Source: Pollutimonas nitritireducens
Lineage (GTDB): Bacteria; Pseudomonadota; Gammaproteobacteria; Burkholderiales; Burkholderiaceae_B
Assembly: GCF_002849615.1 (NCBI RefSeq)
Contig: NZ_PDNV01000012.1
Coordinates: 1 to 64,000, forward strand
Direction of reading: 5' to 3'
Length of the DNA stretch: 64,000 bases
Both the position numbers and the translations under genes were made by a program. Of this stretch, positions 17,310 through 25,827 are shown in pieces; the first letter of the stretch is position 1; the number at the start of each line of letters is the position of its first letter. The notes under the pieces are model-generated. The model ran no database searches and had not been told where the DNA came from. It saw nothing but the letters and a program-made list of their open reading frames with translations.

Positions 17310-18827
17310 ATGAGAACCTGGTTCTGGACTCTGCTCGTATTCGTGGCTGCCGTAGCGCTGGCCTTACTCTTGCGTGACCATAGCGGCAACGTACTGATCA
17401 TTGCGCAACCGTGGCGCATCGAATTGTCGCTCACGCTCGCGGTCCTGCTTATATTGGCCGCTTTCATCATTCTGTATGTGCTGCTTCGGGTAATGGCGTG
17501 GATCTCCGGCGGCCCGGAGCGCTTTCGTTCGTGGCGAAGTCTGCGAGCCGAGAATCGCGATCACGAGTTGCTCGAAAATGGCTGGATCAATGTGCTGGAA
17601 GGCCGCTACACCGAGGCGGAAAAAGAACTCTCAAAGGTGCTCGGCCGCACGCGGTCCAGCAACCGCAAGGTATTGGCTGGGCTGGCGTCCGCACGAGCCT
17701 CGCATCACCTTGGCGAATTCACGCGCCGTGACCAGGCGCTGGCGCTTGCCAACGAGGCGGCGGGCACCGACGCCCGCTTACGTGAAGCGGCCGCTACCGT
17801 GGCCGCCGAAATGTACCTGGACCAGAATCGTCCTCAAGACGCCCTGGTGTTGTTGCAGCCCTTGCAGGACGCCAGTTCGCGTTATTTTCACGCGACGCGC
17901 CTGCTATTGCGCGCACACCGGCAATTGCGCAACCACGACCGGGTCTACGAGCTTACGCGCCTGCTGTTGCGTCGCGGTGTCATCGATAAGGCCGAAGCGA
18001 CCCAGCTTATCGAAACATCGGCCGCAGCGCGCCTGCATGCCGGTGGCGCGGAGGGGTTCAAATCCATCTGGAGCGATCTGAAAGCCGAAGAACGCGTCCT
18101 GCCGGACATAGCGCTGGCGGGGGCCGCCATTCAAGCGGCGCAGGCGAACCATGACGAAGCCTCGAAAATTCTCGAGGCGGCCATCAACGTCAAGCTGGAT
18201 GCCCGCGTGCTCAGCGCATACTCGCAGTGCCCGCCTGAGCATGTCGCGCGCCGTTTGAGCAAGGCCGAGGTCTGGCTTAAATCGCATCCAAATGATTCCG
18301 CATTGCTCGCCGCGCTCGGCAACTTGTGCCTTACCGGCGAACTGTGGGGGCAGGGCGAGCATTACCTGCTGCGCAGCATGAAGATCCGCAGCGATATGCG
18401 CATCCACGCATTGTTGGGAAATCTGTACGATCGCCTGGGACGCCCGGCCGATGCCATGAACCACTGGCGCCTGGCATCCAGTGTGGCAGGGGTGCTGCCT
18501 ATGTTGCCAATCAATCGCGCATTGCCGGCCGCCGATACGCGTGGCGACCCGATGCTCATTGATGTCGAAAGTCTGCCCGAAACAACCATGGCGCGCCATG
18601 CCGAGGCGCCCCAGGCAGCGAGTGCGGCCGATTTCATGGACGAGGACATAAGCGGGCCTCAGCCCGTGTTGACTGGCCCGTCGGCCAGCGTGCGTCCTTC
18701 GGTTCCAGTTGATCGTAGGCCGGAAACTGATTCGGACCTGGACGAGTATTTCGACAGTGCGCCTATTCCGGGTGTCGATCTTTCGCAGACTTCCGACCGT
18801 CCACGGCGGGGCCCCGAAAGATATTGA
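17310..18827 (+). CDS. hemY: HemY family TPR membrane protein
   Basis: The 505-residue protein has two N-terminal transmembrane helices (about residues 5-22 and 40-62), a cytoplasm-facing or periplasmic linker with RSWRSLRAENRDHELLENGWINVLEGRY, and then tetratricopeptide-like helical pairs through about residue 400. The tail is acidic and disordered. This HemY is unrelated to protoporphyrinogen oxidase HemY of Bacillus. It starts 3 bases after hemX, so the two are tightly coupled. Function in heme synthesis is assumed from conserved clustering with hemCD. Confidence 0.88.
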   Translation: MRTWFWTLLVFVAAVALALLLRDHSGNVLIIAQPWRIELSLTLAVLLILAAFIILYVLLRVMAWISGGPERFRSWRSLRAENRDHELLENGWINVLEGRYTEAEKELSKVLGRTRSSNRKVLAGLASARASHHLGEFTRRDQALALANEAAGTDARLREAAATVAAEMYLDQNRPQDALVLLQPLQDASSRYFHATRLLLRAHRQLRNHDRVYELTRLLLRRGVIDKAEATQLIETSAAARLHAGGAEGFKSIWSDLKAEERVLPDIALAGAAIQAAQANHDEASKILEAAINVKLDARVLSAYSQCPPEHVARRLSKAEVWLKSHPNDSALLAALGNLCLTGELWGQGEHYLLRSMKIRSDMRIHALLGNLYDRLGRPADAMNHWRLASSVAGVLPMLPINRALPAADTRGDPMLIDVESLPETTMARHAEAPQAASAADFMDEDISGPQPVLTGPSASVRPSVPVDRRPETDSDLDEYFDSAPIPGVDLSQTSDRPRRGPERY

Positions 18828-18865
18828 TCTTTATTTACTTTTAAATAGCTGAGGTTGAACGAATA

Positions 18866-19402
18866 ATGAGCCTAGATCGAGTACCCGCCGGCAGCAACCT
18901 GCCAGATGAATTCAATGTCATTGTCGAGATCCCCATGAATGCGGACCCGGTCAAATATGAAGTCGATAAAGAATCCGGCGCTGTGTTCGTCGACAGATTC
19001 ATGCTGACTGCCATGCATTACCCGTGCAACTATGGCTATATCCCGCAGACCATCTCTGATGATGGCGACCCGGTCGATGTGCTGGTGCTTGCTCCGTTCC
19101 CAATCCAGATCGGCGCTGTCATACGCTGTCGCTCCATTGGCGTATTGATCATGGATGACGAGGCCGGTGGCGACGCAAAAGTCCTGGCTGTCCCGGTCGA
19201 TAAACTGTATCCTCCGTACCGAAATATCCATAAACCGGAAGATCTTCCTCAAGAGGATCTCGCCCGTATTCAACACTTTTTTGAACACTACAAAGATCTC
19301 GAAAAAGGGAAGTGGGTCAAGGTGAAAGGCTGGGAAGGTCCAGAGTCCGCGTTAAAAGAAATTCGTGATGGCGTCAAACGCTACAGCAAAGGTGGCAATT
19401 AA
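18866..19402 (+). CDS. ppa: Inorganic pyrophosphatase
   Basis: Family I soluble pyrophosphatase; hydrolyses PPi to phosphate and pulls biosynthetic reactions forward. The 178-residue length matches the bacterial enzyme (about 175). Motifs include [18 protein letters not shown] with the active-site Lys/Glu, NYGYIPQT and the catalytic [11 protein letters not shown] (two of the metal-binding aspartates). The stop codon abuts the ATG of the next gene. Confidence 0.97.
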   Translation: MSLDRVPAGSNLPDEFNVIVEIPMNADPVKYEVDKESGAVFVDRFMLTAMHYPCNYGYIPQTISDDGDPVDVLVLAPFPIQIGAVIRCRSIGVLIMDDEAGGDAKVLAVPVDKLYPPYRNIHKPEDLPQEDLARIQHFFEHYKDLEKGKWVKVKGWEGPESALKEIRDGVKRYSKGGN

Positions 19403-20098
19403 ATGAACACAGTCATTCCAGTACATCCCGTCGCAGCTATTCCTGTATTTGGATCGGACGCTGTCTTTCCCGTCAGGCGTGTGTATTGTGTCGGTCGCAA
19501 CTATGCCGAGCACGCCAAGGAAATGGGCTTTACCGGCCGCGAAGAACCATTTTTCTTCAACAAGCCGGCCGATGCGCTGCTGACAATTGCAGACGGCCAG
19601 ACAGGCACCATGTCGTATCCGCCGAAAACATCCAACCTGCATTACGAGATCGAGCTGGTGGTGGCGCTGGGCAAGGGCGGCCGCGACCTGACCACAGAGC
19701 AGGCGGCGGAATGCGTGTGGGGCTATGCCATAGGCCTGGACATGACACGACGTGATCTTCAGGGCGAAGCCAAGAAGCAGGGCCGTCCATGGGAAGTAGG
19801 CAAGGCGTTCGACCAGTCGGCGCCTATAGGTCCATTGCATGCACGGGATCAGGTGGGTACGCTGGACACCGGTGCAATTTCGCTTAGCGTGAACGGCACG
19901 GTCAAACAGACCAGCGACTTGTCGCAAATGATCTGGAACATTGCCGAATCCATTTCTTATCTTTCCGGCCTGTTCGAATTGAAAGCCGGCGACATCATCT
20001 TCACTGGCACCCCTGAAGGCGTGGGTCCCGTCGTGGCCGGTGATACGCTGGTGGGCTCGGTTGCCGGCCTGGGCGAATTGCGCGTAAAAATTGCCTGA
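19403..20098 (+). CDS. Fumarylacetoacetate hydrolase family protein
   Basis: The 231-residue protein has the FAH C-terminal fold: VYCVGRNYAEHAKEMG near residue 29, EPFFFNKPADAL, then the metal-binding YEIELVVALGKGG and the GYAIGLDMTRRDLQ segment, and DIIFTGTPEGVGPV near the end. Related enzymes hydrolyse fumarylpyruvate in gentisate breakdown or act as acylpyruvases. The closest functional guess is fumarylpyruvate hydrolase or a general acylpyruvase, but no aromatic-degradation genes are nearby. It begins directly after the ppa stop codon, so the two are probably co-transcribed. Confidence 0.9.
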   Translation: MNTVIPVHPVAAIPVFGSDAVFPVRRVYCVGRNYAEHAKEMGFTGREEPFFFNKPADALLTIADGQTGTMSYPPKTSNLHYEIELVVALGKGGRDLTTEQAAECVWGYAIGLDMTRRDLQGEAKKQGRPWEVGKAFDQSAPIGPLHARDQVGTLDTGAISLSVNGTVKQTSDLSQMIWNIAESISYLSGLFELKAGDIIFTGTPEGVGPVVAGDTLVGSVAGLGELRVKIA

Positions 20099-20156
20099 TT
20101 CGTTCCGGCGTCAAGCACGTTTTCATTAAGAATATTTATAGCAGAAGGGGAAAATC

Positions 20157-20285
20157 ATGGTCACTAAACTACTCGCTTCCTTGGCCCTTTTGGGCTGCCT
20201 CGCCATGGCCGGTTGCAATACCGTGGCCGGTGCTGGCGAAGATATAAGCAGGGCCGGCGGTGCATTGAGCCGCTCTGCAAAATAG
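20157..20285 (+). CDS. Entericidin-like small lipoprotein
   Basis: A 42-residue product with a lipoprotein signal peptide (MVTKLLASLALLGCLAMAGC; lipobox Cys20) followed by a 22-residue mature peptide containing NTVAGAGEDISRAG, the typical entericidin A/B pattern (NTxxGxGxDIxxxG). Entericidins are small outer-membrane lipoproteins; in enterobacteria the pair acts as a toxin/antidote controlling stationary-phase lysis, but single copies are common and usually of unknown role. A strong AGAAGGGG ribosome-binding site precedes the ATG, and a strong terminator follows. Confidence 0.88.
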   Translation: MVTKLLASLALLGCLAMAGCNTVAGAGEDISRAGGALSRSAK

Positions 20286-20334
20286 GTGTATGCGCCGTGC
20301 GCGTATGGCACGGCGGCACGCACCGATTAAAACT

Positions 20335-20371
20335 GGCTGAGCCCCGTATTGCACGGGGCTCAGCCTTTTTT
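20335..20371 (+). terminator. Strong Rho-independent terminator
   Basis: A perfect 13-bp stem (GGCTGAGCCCCGT with ACGGGGCTCAGCC) around a 5-base loop is followed by seven T. It lies 49 bases after the entericidin-like stop and also separates it from the convergent Bug-family gene. Confidence 0.93.
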
Positions 20372-20386
20372 ATGCCCGGCTACCCT

Positions 20387-21379
20387 CTATTCTTTTAACG
20401 AAAGCCCGGTCTCTTTTACGAACTTATCCCAGCGCTTGTACTGTTCGACGGTGTAGTTGTCCACGCTGGCTCCATCGGTGCCGACCACCTCGAAACCCAG
20501 GGCGGTAAGCTTGCCCTTAACCTCTTTGTCGGCAAGCACCTTCTGGAAGGCTTTGGTCAAGTCATTCGAAACGTCGTCTGGCGTGGCGGCTGGAGCGAAT
20601 ATGCCTATCCACGAATAGGCTTCATAGTTAGGAAAGCCCGATTCTTCAACCGTAGGCGTATCCGGCAGATCCGGCAGGCGTTTCGTGCCTGTTACTGCCA
20701 GAGGTTTGATCTTTCCGGCCGCAATATTGGATTTCGTTGCCGCATAGCTCAGCATCGTGAAATTGACCACCTTCCCCAACACCGCCTGAACCGCTGGCCC
20801 CCCACCTCCAAAAGGAACATGAAGAATATCAACATCCGCGCGGCGCTTCAGGTCTTCGGCGGCAAGGTGGTTCAACGATCCGGCTCCGGTCGAGGCGTAG
20901 CTGAATTTCTGGGGCTGGGTCTTGGCAACGGCCAGGAATTCCTTCAAATTACTGCCGGGTGTTTCGGTGGATGCGCCAATAACCAACGGAAATCGTAGCG
21001 CGAACGCAATGCCGCGCAGGTCTTTGAATGTGTCGTAAGGCAAGTCCGGTTTGATGATGGGATTGATGGCGTGCGTATCAAAGCTGACCAGCAAGGTGGT
21101 GCCGTCCGGTTTGGAACGGGTCACGTACTGGGTGGCGATCTGGCTGGCAGCACCTGGCTTGTTCTCGACAATTACGGTGCGACCGAGCAACTCCGCCAAT
21201 TTGGGCTGGATGATCCTGGATGCAATATCGGTGCTGCCTCCGGGTGGGAAGGGCACGACCAGGCGTATCGGTGCGTCGTCCGCGCGGGCAACGCCTGCCA
21301 GAGACAAAGCCAATATACACGCGGCGCCTATTTTCAGAAGGGCGCCCTTGGGGCTTTTTTGGATGAAGAATCGAGTCAT
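20387..21379 (-). CDS. Bug-family tripartite tricarboxylate-type solute receptor
   Basis: The 330-residue product has a basic N-terminus and a Sec signal peptide ending near LAGVARA. The mature protein starts with PIRLVVPFPPGGSTDIASRIIQPKLAELLGRTVIVENKPGA, the hallmark of the Bug family of periplasmic receptors, which is highly expanded in Bordetella and relatives. A membrane partner (TctAB) is not nearby, so this is an orphan receptor. The start was set at ATG 21379 because AGAGGAAAAAC lies just upstream and the signal peptide begins there. It is separated from the upstream glyoxalase-like gene by 34 bases and is probably co-transcribed with it. Ligand unknown. Confidence 0.92.
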   Translation of the reverse strand: MTRFFIQKSPKGALLKIGAACILALSLAGVARADDAPIRLVVPFPPGGSTDIASRIIQPKLAELLGRTVIVENKPGAASQIATQYVTRSKPDGTTLLVSFDTHAINPIIKPDLPYDTFKDLRGIAFALRFPLVIGASTETPGSNLKEFLAVAKTQPQKFSYASTGAGSLNHLAAEDLKRRADVDILHVPFGGGGPAVQAVLGKVVNFTMLSYAATKSNIAAGKIKPLAVTGTKRLPDLPDTPTVEESGFPNYEAYSWIGIFAPAATPDDVSNDLTKAFQKVLADKEVKGKLTALGFEVVGTDGASVDNYTVEQYKRWDKFVKETGLSLKE

Positions 21380-21413
21380 TGTTTTTCCTCTTGGTTGTGG
21401 CGGTTTACGCAAA

Positions 21414-22127
21414 TTAATCAAGCCGTGTATCGAATCTATGACTTTGGCCATGCTCATCAGCTACCCATGCGGCCTCGATGCGGGCCTCGGCGGCCGAAGC
21501 CTCATGGCGGACACGTATGCGCGTATTGGGCAGGGTTACTTCATATTCCCCATTGCTATCGGTTCGCACGTTGGCCTGCGTCAGTACGGCAAGCGATTGC
21601 GCCACTGATTGCGGCTGGTTGGAAACGAGGAGAATATCACTGAGTGTTCTGGCGCCATTCGGATGTTTCATATACCTGTCGACCCACACATATTCCGGTG
21701 TCAGATGCTGACAGAAATAAACCCGGAATCCGGCAATGGGTTGGGTGGAAAATCGGACCGTATCAAAGCGTGCCACCACCTGGTTACCAGCCAACTCTAT
21801 AGGTCGCTCCAGTCTTTGGACCGGATTGACGTCAAAGCCGCATTCCTTGAGGTATTCATAGGTTCTCCGCGCGTCCGTGCTGCGAAATACCAGCGCCTCC
21901 AGACCTGCAGGTGAGTTGGCGATTTCCTTGCGGGCGGGCGGTGCGCCTTCAGGCCATCCTAGCAATTCGATGTAGCTATTGTCCAGCGTAATGAGTCGAT
22001 TGATGGATCCGAGGTTATGAACTGCCAGGTCGGTCAGGAAGTAGCCGTCTTTTTCGAATTCTTGCGCCAGCCCGGTCAGACGGTCACGCAACATAAGAAC
22101 AAGGTGGTCGAACGCTAAAGATGTCAT
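21414..22127 (-). CDS. Glyoxalase-like (VOC) domain protein
   Basis: The 237-residue product starts MTSLAFDHLVLMLRD, and the first half matches the glyoxalase-like (Glyoxalase_3 type) domain: HLGS-type HNLGSINRLITLDNSYIELLGW and GLEALVFRSTDARRTYEYLKECGFDV. The DHLV histidine and an acidic residue in the domain are possible metal ligands. The second half repeats the fold weakly. Members of this family are mostly uncharacterised. It is upstream of and in the same direction as the Bug receptor, suggesting a two-gene unit that may handle one substrate. Confidence 0.78.
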   Translation of the reverse strand: MTSLAFDHLVLMLRDRLTGLAQEFEKDGYFLTDLAVHNLGSINRLITLDNSYIELLGWPEGAPPARKEIANSPAGLEALVFRSTDARRTYEYLKECGFDVNPVQRLERPIELAGNQVVARFDTVRFSTQPIAGFRVYFCQHLTPEYVWVDRYMKHPNGARTLSDILLVSNQPQSVAQSLAVLTQANVRTDSNGEYEVTLPNTRIRVRHEASAAEARIEAAWVADEHGQSHRFDTRLD

Positions 22128-22178
22128 TAGGTAATCGCCCTGGAAAAATTCATTATTGTGCAGTCGGCATGGAAGCGG

Positions 22179-22196
22179 CTGTCATGGAAACGTCAT
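22179..22196 (+). promoter_or_regulatory. Pho box upstream of phnC
   Basis: CTGTCAT at 22179-22185 and ACGTCAT at 22190-22196 form the direct repeat with 11-base period that PhoB recognises. A weaker third unit (GTTTAAT at 22201) follows in the same phase. It lies about 90 bases before the phnC start, so phosphate-starvation control of phnC is predicted. Confidence 0.65.
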
Positions 22197-22284
22197 CGCA
22201 GTTTAATCCCGATGTCATGCGCCGTGCCTAAGATGCTGGTCATCAAAGGCGATCTGTGTCGTCTGGCTATTTGGGAGTAAGTGA

Positions 22285-23118
22285 ATGAACTCAGTGATCC
22301 GCGTCGAGGGTTTGAACAAAAGCTTCGGCGGTAAACAGGTTTTGTTCAATATGGGACTTGCCGTGCAGCCCGGTGAAATGGTGGCGCTGATCGGTGCATC
22401 CGGATCCGGCAAGTCGACCTTGTTGCGTCATCTGTCGGGCCTGGCCTGCGGCGACAAGCATGGCGGCAGCTCAATCAGTGTAATGGGTAGATCGGTTCAG
22501 TCCGGCGGCCAGCTCAGCGGCCAGGTTCGCCGTCTGCGTGCTGATATTGGCTATATCTTCCAGCAGTTCAACCTGGTCGGGCGGCTGAGCGTATTGCGCA
22601 ATGTGTTGCTGGGCTGCCTGGGTCGCATGCCCCGTTGGCGCGGTTCGCTGGGCTTGTTCACACCAGAGGAAAAGCAGCTTGCCATGGCTTCCCTGGAAAG
22701 AGTGGGGCTGGCTGATTATGCGCATCGCCGCGCGTCGACATTGTCGGGCGGCCAACAACAGCGCGTAGCTATAGCACGGGCATTGACGCAGCGCGCCGAA
22801 GTCATCCTGGCCGATGAGCCCATTGCCTCGCTGGATCCGGAATCGGCACGCAAGGTCATGGACATTCTTGCGGACATCAACGAGAAAGACGGAAAAACCG
22901 TGGTGGTCACCTTGCATCAGGTCGACTATGCCGCGCGCTATTGCAAGCGGGTCGTTGCACTGAAATCCGGGCATATTCATTTCGATGGATCGGTTGATGC
23001 GCTGGACGGCCTATTCCTCAACGATCTTTATGGCGGCGACCTGGATACATCCCTGGTCCTGGCCAGCCATACCGCGCGGACACCGGCGCGGCCTTCCATG
23101 TCTTTGATTGCAGCCTGA
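22285..23118 (+). CDS. phnC: Phosphonate ABC transporter ATP-binding protein
   Basis: ATPase of the PhnCDE phosphonate importer. The 277-residue protein has Walker [10 protein letters not shown] (about residues 37-45), the Q-loop in [22 protein letters not shown], the signature [15 protein letters not shown], Walker [16 protein letters not shown] and the H-loop TLHQVD. The phrase [20 protein letters not shown] is characteristic of PhnC. A terminator-like hairpin sits at its stop codon, so phnC may form its own transcript or be attenuated relative to phnDE. Confidence 0.95.
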   Translation: MNSVIRVEGLNKSFGGKQVLFNMGLAVQPGEMVALIGASGSGKSTLLRHLSGLACGDKHGGSSISVMGRSVQSGGQLSGQVRRLRADIGYIFQQFNLVGRLSVLRNVLLGCLGRMPRWRGSLGLFTPEEKQLAMASLERVGLADYAHRRASTLSGGQQQRVAIARALTQRAEVILADEPIASLDPESARKVMDILADINEKDGKTVVVTLHQVDYAARYCKRVVALKSGHIHFDGSVDALDGLFLNDLYGGDLDTSLVLASHTARTPARPSMSLIAA

Positions 23119-23147
23119 TTGTCGTCTTGAATCAGGCTGTTCTTTCT
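23111..23147 (+). terminator. Terminator/attenuator at the end of phnC
   Basis: CAGCCTGATT and AATCAGGCTG form a perfect 10-bp stem around a 9-base loop, followed by TTCTTTCT. The stem contains the phnC stop codon. It precedes the phnD start by about 60 bases. Confidence 0.75.
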
Positions 23148-23154
23148 AACGTAC

Positions 23155-23166
23155 TTGTCTAGACAA
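23155..23166. promoter_or_regulatory. Candidate PhnF operator upstream of phnD
   Basis: TTGTCTAGACAA is a perfect 12-base palindrome of the type bound by HutC-subfamily GntR regulators (half-sites GTCTA/TAGAC). The core TGTCTAGACA recurs at the phnF start. It lies 40 bases before the phnD start codon and right after the phnC terminator. Confidence 0.6.
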
Positions 23167-23205
23167 CCGACTCGGCAAGCTGTGAAGCACTACTGGAGTA
23201 TTGAC

Positions 23206-24210
23206 ATGTTTAAAGCCATACAGCGCGTTCTGCTGACTTCAACCGTAACCGGCATGGCCTTGATGAGCCATGCCTATGCCGCCGAAACCAAGGAATTGAA
23301 TTTCGGCATCATCTCGACAGAGTCGTCGCAGAACCTGAAAGGCATGTGGGATCCGTTTCTTGCGGAAATGAGCAAGCATACAGGCATGAAGATTAATGCC
23401 TACTTTGCTCCCGATTATGCCGGCATCATCCAGGGCATGCGTTTCAACAAGGTGGATGTCGCCTGGTACGGCAACAAATCAGCCATGGAGGCCGTCGATC
23501 GCGCTGGCGGCGAGATTTTCGCGCAAACGGTGGCCGCCAACGGTAATCCGGGCTACTGGAGCCTGTTGATTGCGCACAAAGATAGCCCTTTGGCCTCGGT
23601 CGAAGACGTGCTTAAGAATGCCGCGAATCTTACGTTCAGCAATGGCGATCCCAACTCCACGTCGGGCTACCTGGTTCCAGGCTATTACGTTTTTGCCAAG
23701 AACGATGTCGAAGCCAGCAAGATTTTCAAACGTACATTGAATGCCAGCCATGAAGTCAATGCACTCAGCGTTGCGAACAAGCAAGTCGATGTGGCCACGT
23801 TCAACACTGAAGGCATGGAGCGTCTTGAGGAAACCAATCCGGCCAAGGCAGCCCAGTTGAAAGTGATCTGGAAATCACCATTGATTCCTGCCGACCCTAT
23901 CGTGTGGCGCAAGAATTTGCCGGAAGAAACCAAGAAAAAGGTCAACGACTTTTTTACCAGCTACGGCGCGAACAAGGAAGAACTTGCTGTACTGGCCGGG
24001 CTGCAATGGGGCAAGTTCAAGGTGTCCAACGATGATCAACTGCTGCCTATCCGCCAGCTCGAACTGTTCAAGCAGCGCAGTCAGTTGGCGGCCGACGCCA
24101 CTTACGATGCCGCCGAGAAGCAAGCCAAACTCAAGGATATCGATGCCAGCCTGGAAAAGCTGAACGCGCGCATGGAGACGTTGGACAAGAAGCTGGCCAG
24201 CGCCAAGTAA
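23206..24210 (+). CDS. phnD: Phosphonate-binding periplasmic protein
   Basis: Solute receptor of the phosphonate importer. The 334-residue precursor starts with MFKAIQRVLL and a Sec signal ending at MSHAYA. The mature part shows LNFGIISTESSQNLKGMWDPFLAEMSKHTGMKINAYFAPDYAGIIQGMRFNKVDVAWYGNKSA, characteristic of PhnD. The C-terminal 60 residues are charged and helical. The upstream open frame begins earlier, but ATG 23206 with GGAG 10 bases before it gives the signal peptide. Between phnC and this gene lie a terminator and a candidate PhnF operator. Confidence 0.94.
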   Translation: MFKAIQRVLLTSTVTGMALMSHAYAAETKELNFGIISTESSQNLKGMWDPFLAEMSKHTGMKINAYFAPDYAGIIQGMRFNKVDVAWYGNKSAMEAVDRAGGEIFAQTVAANGNPGYWSLLIAHKDSPLASVEDVLKNAANLTFSNGDPNSTSGYLVPGYYVFAKNDVEASKIFKRTLNASHEVNALSVANKQVDVATFNTEGMERLEETNPAKAAQLKVIWKSPLIPADPIVWRKNLPEETKKKVNDFFTSYGANKEELAVLAGLQWGKFKVSNDDQLLPIRQLELFKQRSQLAADATYDAAEKQAKLKDIDASLEKLNARMETLDKKLASAK

Positions 24211-24223
24211 TTGGCTCTTGTCG

Positions 24224-24246
24224 TTGTCCGGCGCCTGGCCGGACAA
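24224..24246 (+). other. Intercistronic hairpin between phnD and phnE
   Basis: TTGTCCGGC pairs perfectly with GCCGGACAA around a 5-base loop, 13 bases after the phnD stop. There is no T run. Such hairpins after a receptor gene commonly stabilise the 5' message, so that receptor is made in excess over permease. That function is inferred. Confidence 0.6.
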
Positions 24247-24277
24247 AGACACCCTTTGATTTCGGAATACCCATCAC

Positions 24278-25072
24278 ATGACAGCTATAACGTCCACCGG
24301 CTTGCCCGACCCACAGCTTAAACGCCCCTGGTATCAATGGGTGACGTGGGTCCTGCTGGCCGTCATCCTGGCCTGGTCCTGGGAAGGTGCGGAAATGAAT
24401 CCCGCCATGCTGTGGCGGGACGCCGAAAACATGCGTATGTTCGCGGCCGATTTCTTCCCGCCCGATTTCCGCTACTGGGAAACCTACGTCACCGAAATGA
24501 TCATCACGGTGCAGATCGCCTTGTGGGGCACTGTCCTGGCAATCATCTGCTCCATACCTCTCGGCATCCTTTGCTCCGAGAACATTGCGCCATGGTGGAT
24601 AGCGCAGCCGCTGCGCCGCCTGATGGATGCATTTCGGTCCATCAATGAAATGGTCTTTGCCATGCTATTCGTGGTGGCGGTTGGCCTGGGGCCCTTTGCC
24701 GGGGTGATGGCCTTGTTCATCGGCACGACAGGAGTCCTGGCCAAGCTGTTCGCCGAAGCGGTCGAAGCTATCGACGGCGGGCCCGTGGAGGGCGTCAGGG
24801 CGACGGGCGCCAGTGCATTGCAGGAAGTCATCTACGGCGTCATCCCGCAAGTGCTGCCGCTATGGATTTCCTATGCCTTGTACCGCTTCGAGTCCAACGT
24901 ACGTTCCGCCACGGTGGTGGGCATGGTGGGGGCCGGAGGCATCGGCGTGACACTTTGGGAAGCGATACGCGGGTTTCAGCTGGCTCAAACCTGCGCCATC
25001 CTGATCATCATCATCGCCGTTGTCAGCCTCATCGACATTATTTCGCAGCGTTTGCGCAAGCACTTTATTTAA
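24278..25072 (+). CDS. phnE: Phosphonate ABC transporter permease
   Basis: The 264-residue membrane protein has about six hydrophobic segments and the permease EAA-type loop near residues 160-185 ([38 protein letters not shown]), which contacts Phn[29 protein letters not shown] precedes it. The end, [20 protein letters not shown], is typical for PhnE. One permease gene is present, so it is expected to act as a homodimer. Confidence 0.94.
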   Translation: MTAITSTGLPDPQLKRPWYQWVTWVLLAVILAWSWEGAEMNPAMLWRDAENMRMFAADFFPPDFRYWETYVTEMIITVQIALWGTVLAIICSIPLGILCSENIAPWWIAQPLRRLMDAFRSINEMVFAMLFVVAVGLGPFAGVMALFIGTTGVLAKLFAEAVEAIDGGPVEGVRATGASALQEVIYGVIPQVLPLWISYALYRFESNVRSATVVGMVGAGGIGVTLWEAIRGFQLAQTCAILIIIIAVVSLIDIISQRLRKHFI

Positions 25073-25104
25073 GGGCCAGGGGCGCCACGCGCCCAGTATC
25101 TGAG

Positions 25105-25827
25105 ATGAACATGTCTAGACAAGTCGTGCCGCGGTACCTGGAAGTGGCCGATGCCTTGCGCAATACGCTTGGCGACTACGTCTCCGGCGACTACCTGCCT
25201 TCCGAGCTGCAACTCGCGCAACGCTTTGCGGTCAATCGCCATACCTTGCGGCGTGCCGTCGATGTGTTGATTTCAGAAGGGCGCGTTCTGCGGCATCAGG
25301 GCCGGGGCACCTGCGTACTGCCCACGCCCATCGTCTATCCGGTGCATGCCGGCAGCACGTATAGCAAGACGCTGGAAGGGATGGGGTTTCGTTCGCAAGC
25401 CGTGCTGCTGAATCGCAGCCAGCGTCCCGCCAAGCCTGATGAAGCGAAAGAACTGGCCTTGAATGGACAGGAGCAGGTGGTGGAGATCACGACCTTGCGC
25501 CTGCTCAATGAACTGCCCATCAGCCTCATTGTTCACTGTTTTCCCTCACGACGGGCTCAGGTGCTGGATGCCTATCAGGGGGGATCGCTGCGCTCGCACC
25601 TGGAACAAAAAGCCATTGCGCTCACACGCGCGTCGACCTTGATCGGCGCCCGGGCACCTTCCCAGCAAGAGGCGTTGCAGCTTCTGATGCCCCGGCACAC
25701 ACCCGTGCTGAGCATACGGACGCTTTCCCGTGATGCGCAGGGCCAGCCTTTTGAATTATCGAATTCGATCAGCCGAGCCGATCGTTTCAAGTATCACGTC
25801 ATTTCCGGAGACCAACATGAACAGTAG
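25105..25827 (+). CDS. phnF: GntR-family (HutC-type) regulator PhnF
   Basis: The 240-residue protein has an N-terminal GntR winged helix (about residues 8-75: RYLEVADALRNTLGDYVSGDYLPSELQLAQRFAVNRHTLRRAVDVLISEGRVLRHQGRGT) and a C-terminal UTRA ligand-binding domain typical of HutC-type regulators. By analogy with phn clusters it represses C-P lyase genes. The palindrome TGTCTAGACA overlaps its first codons and recurs before phnD, fitting autoregulation. The open frame extends upstream over phnE, but ATG 25105 gives the normal domain start. The stop overlaps phnG. Confidence 0.92.
   Translation: MNMSRQVVPRYLEVADALRNTLGDYVSGDYLPSELQLAQRFAVNRHTLRRAVDVLISEGRVLRHQGRGTCVLPTPIVYPVHAGSTYSKTLEGMGFRSQAVLLNRSQRPAKPDEAKELALNGQEQVVEITTLRLLNELPISLIVHCFPSRRAQVLDAYQGGSLRSHLEQKAIALTRASTLIGARAPSQQEALQLLMPRHTPVLSIRTLSRDAQGQPFELSNSISRADRFKYHVISGDQHEQ
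25112..25121. promoter_or_regulatory. Second candidate PhnF operator, within the phnF start
   Basis: TGTCTAGACA is a perfect 10-base palindrome beginning within the third codon of phnF (the sequence around it reads ACATGTCTAGACAAGT). It shares TGTCTAGACAA with the site before phnD. Being inside coding sequence, part of it is constrained by protein, but the identity with the first site is unlikely by chance. Confidence 0.5.
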
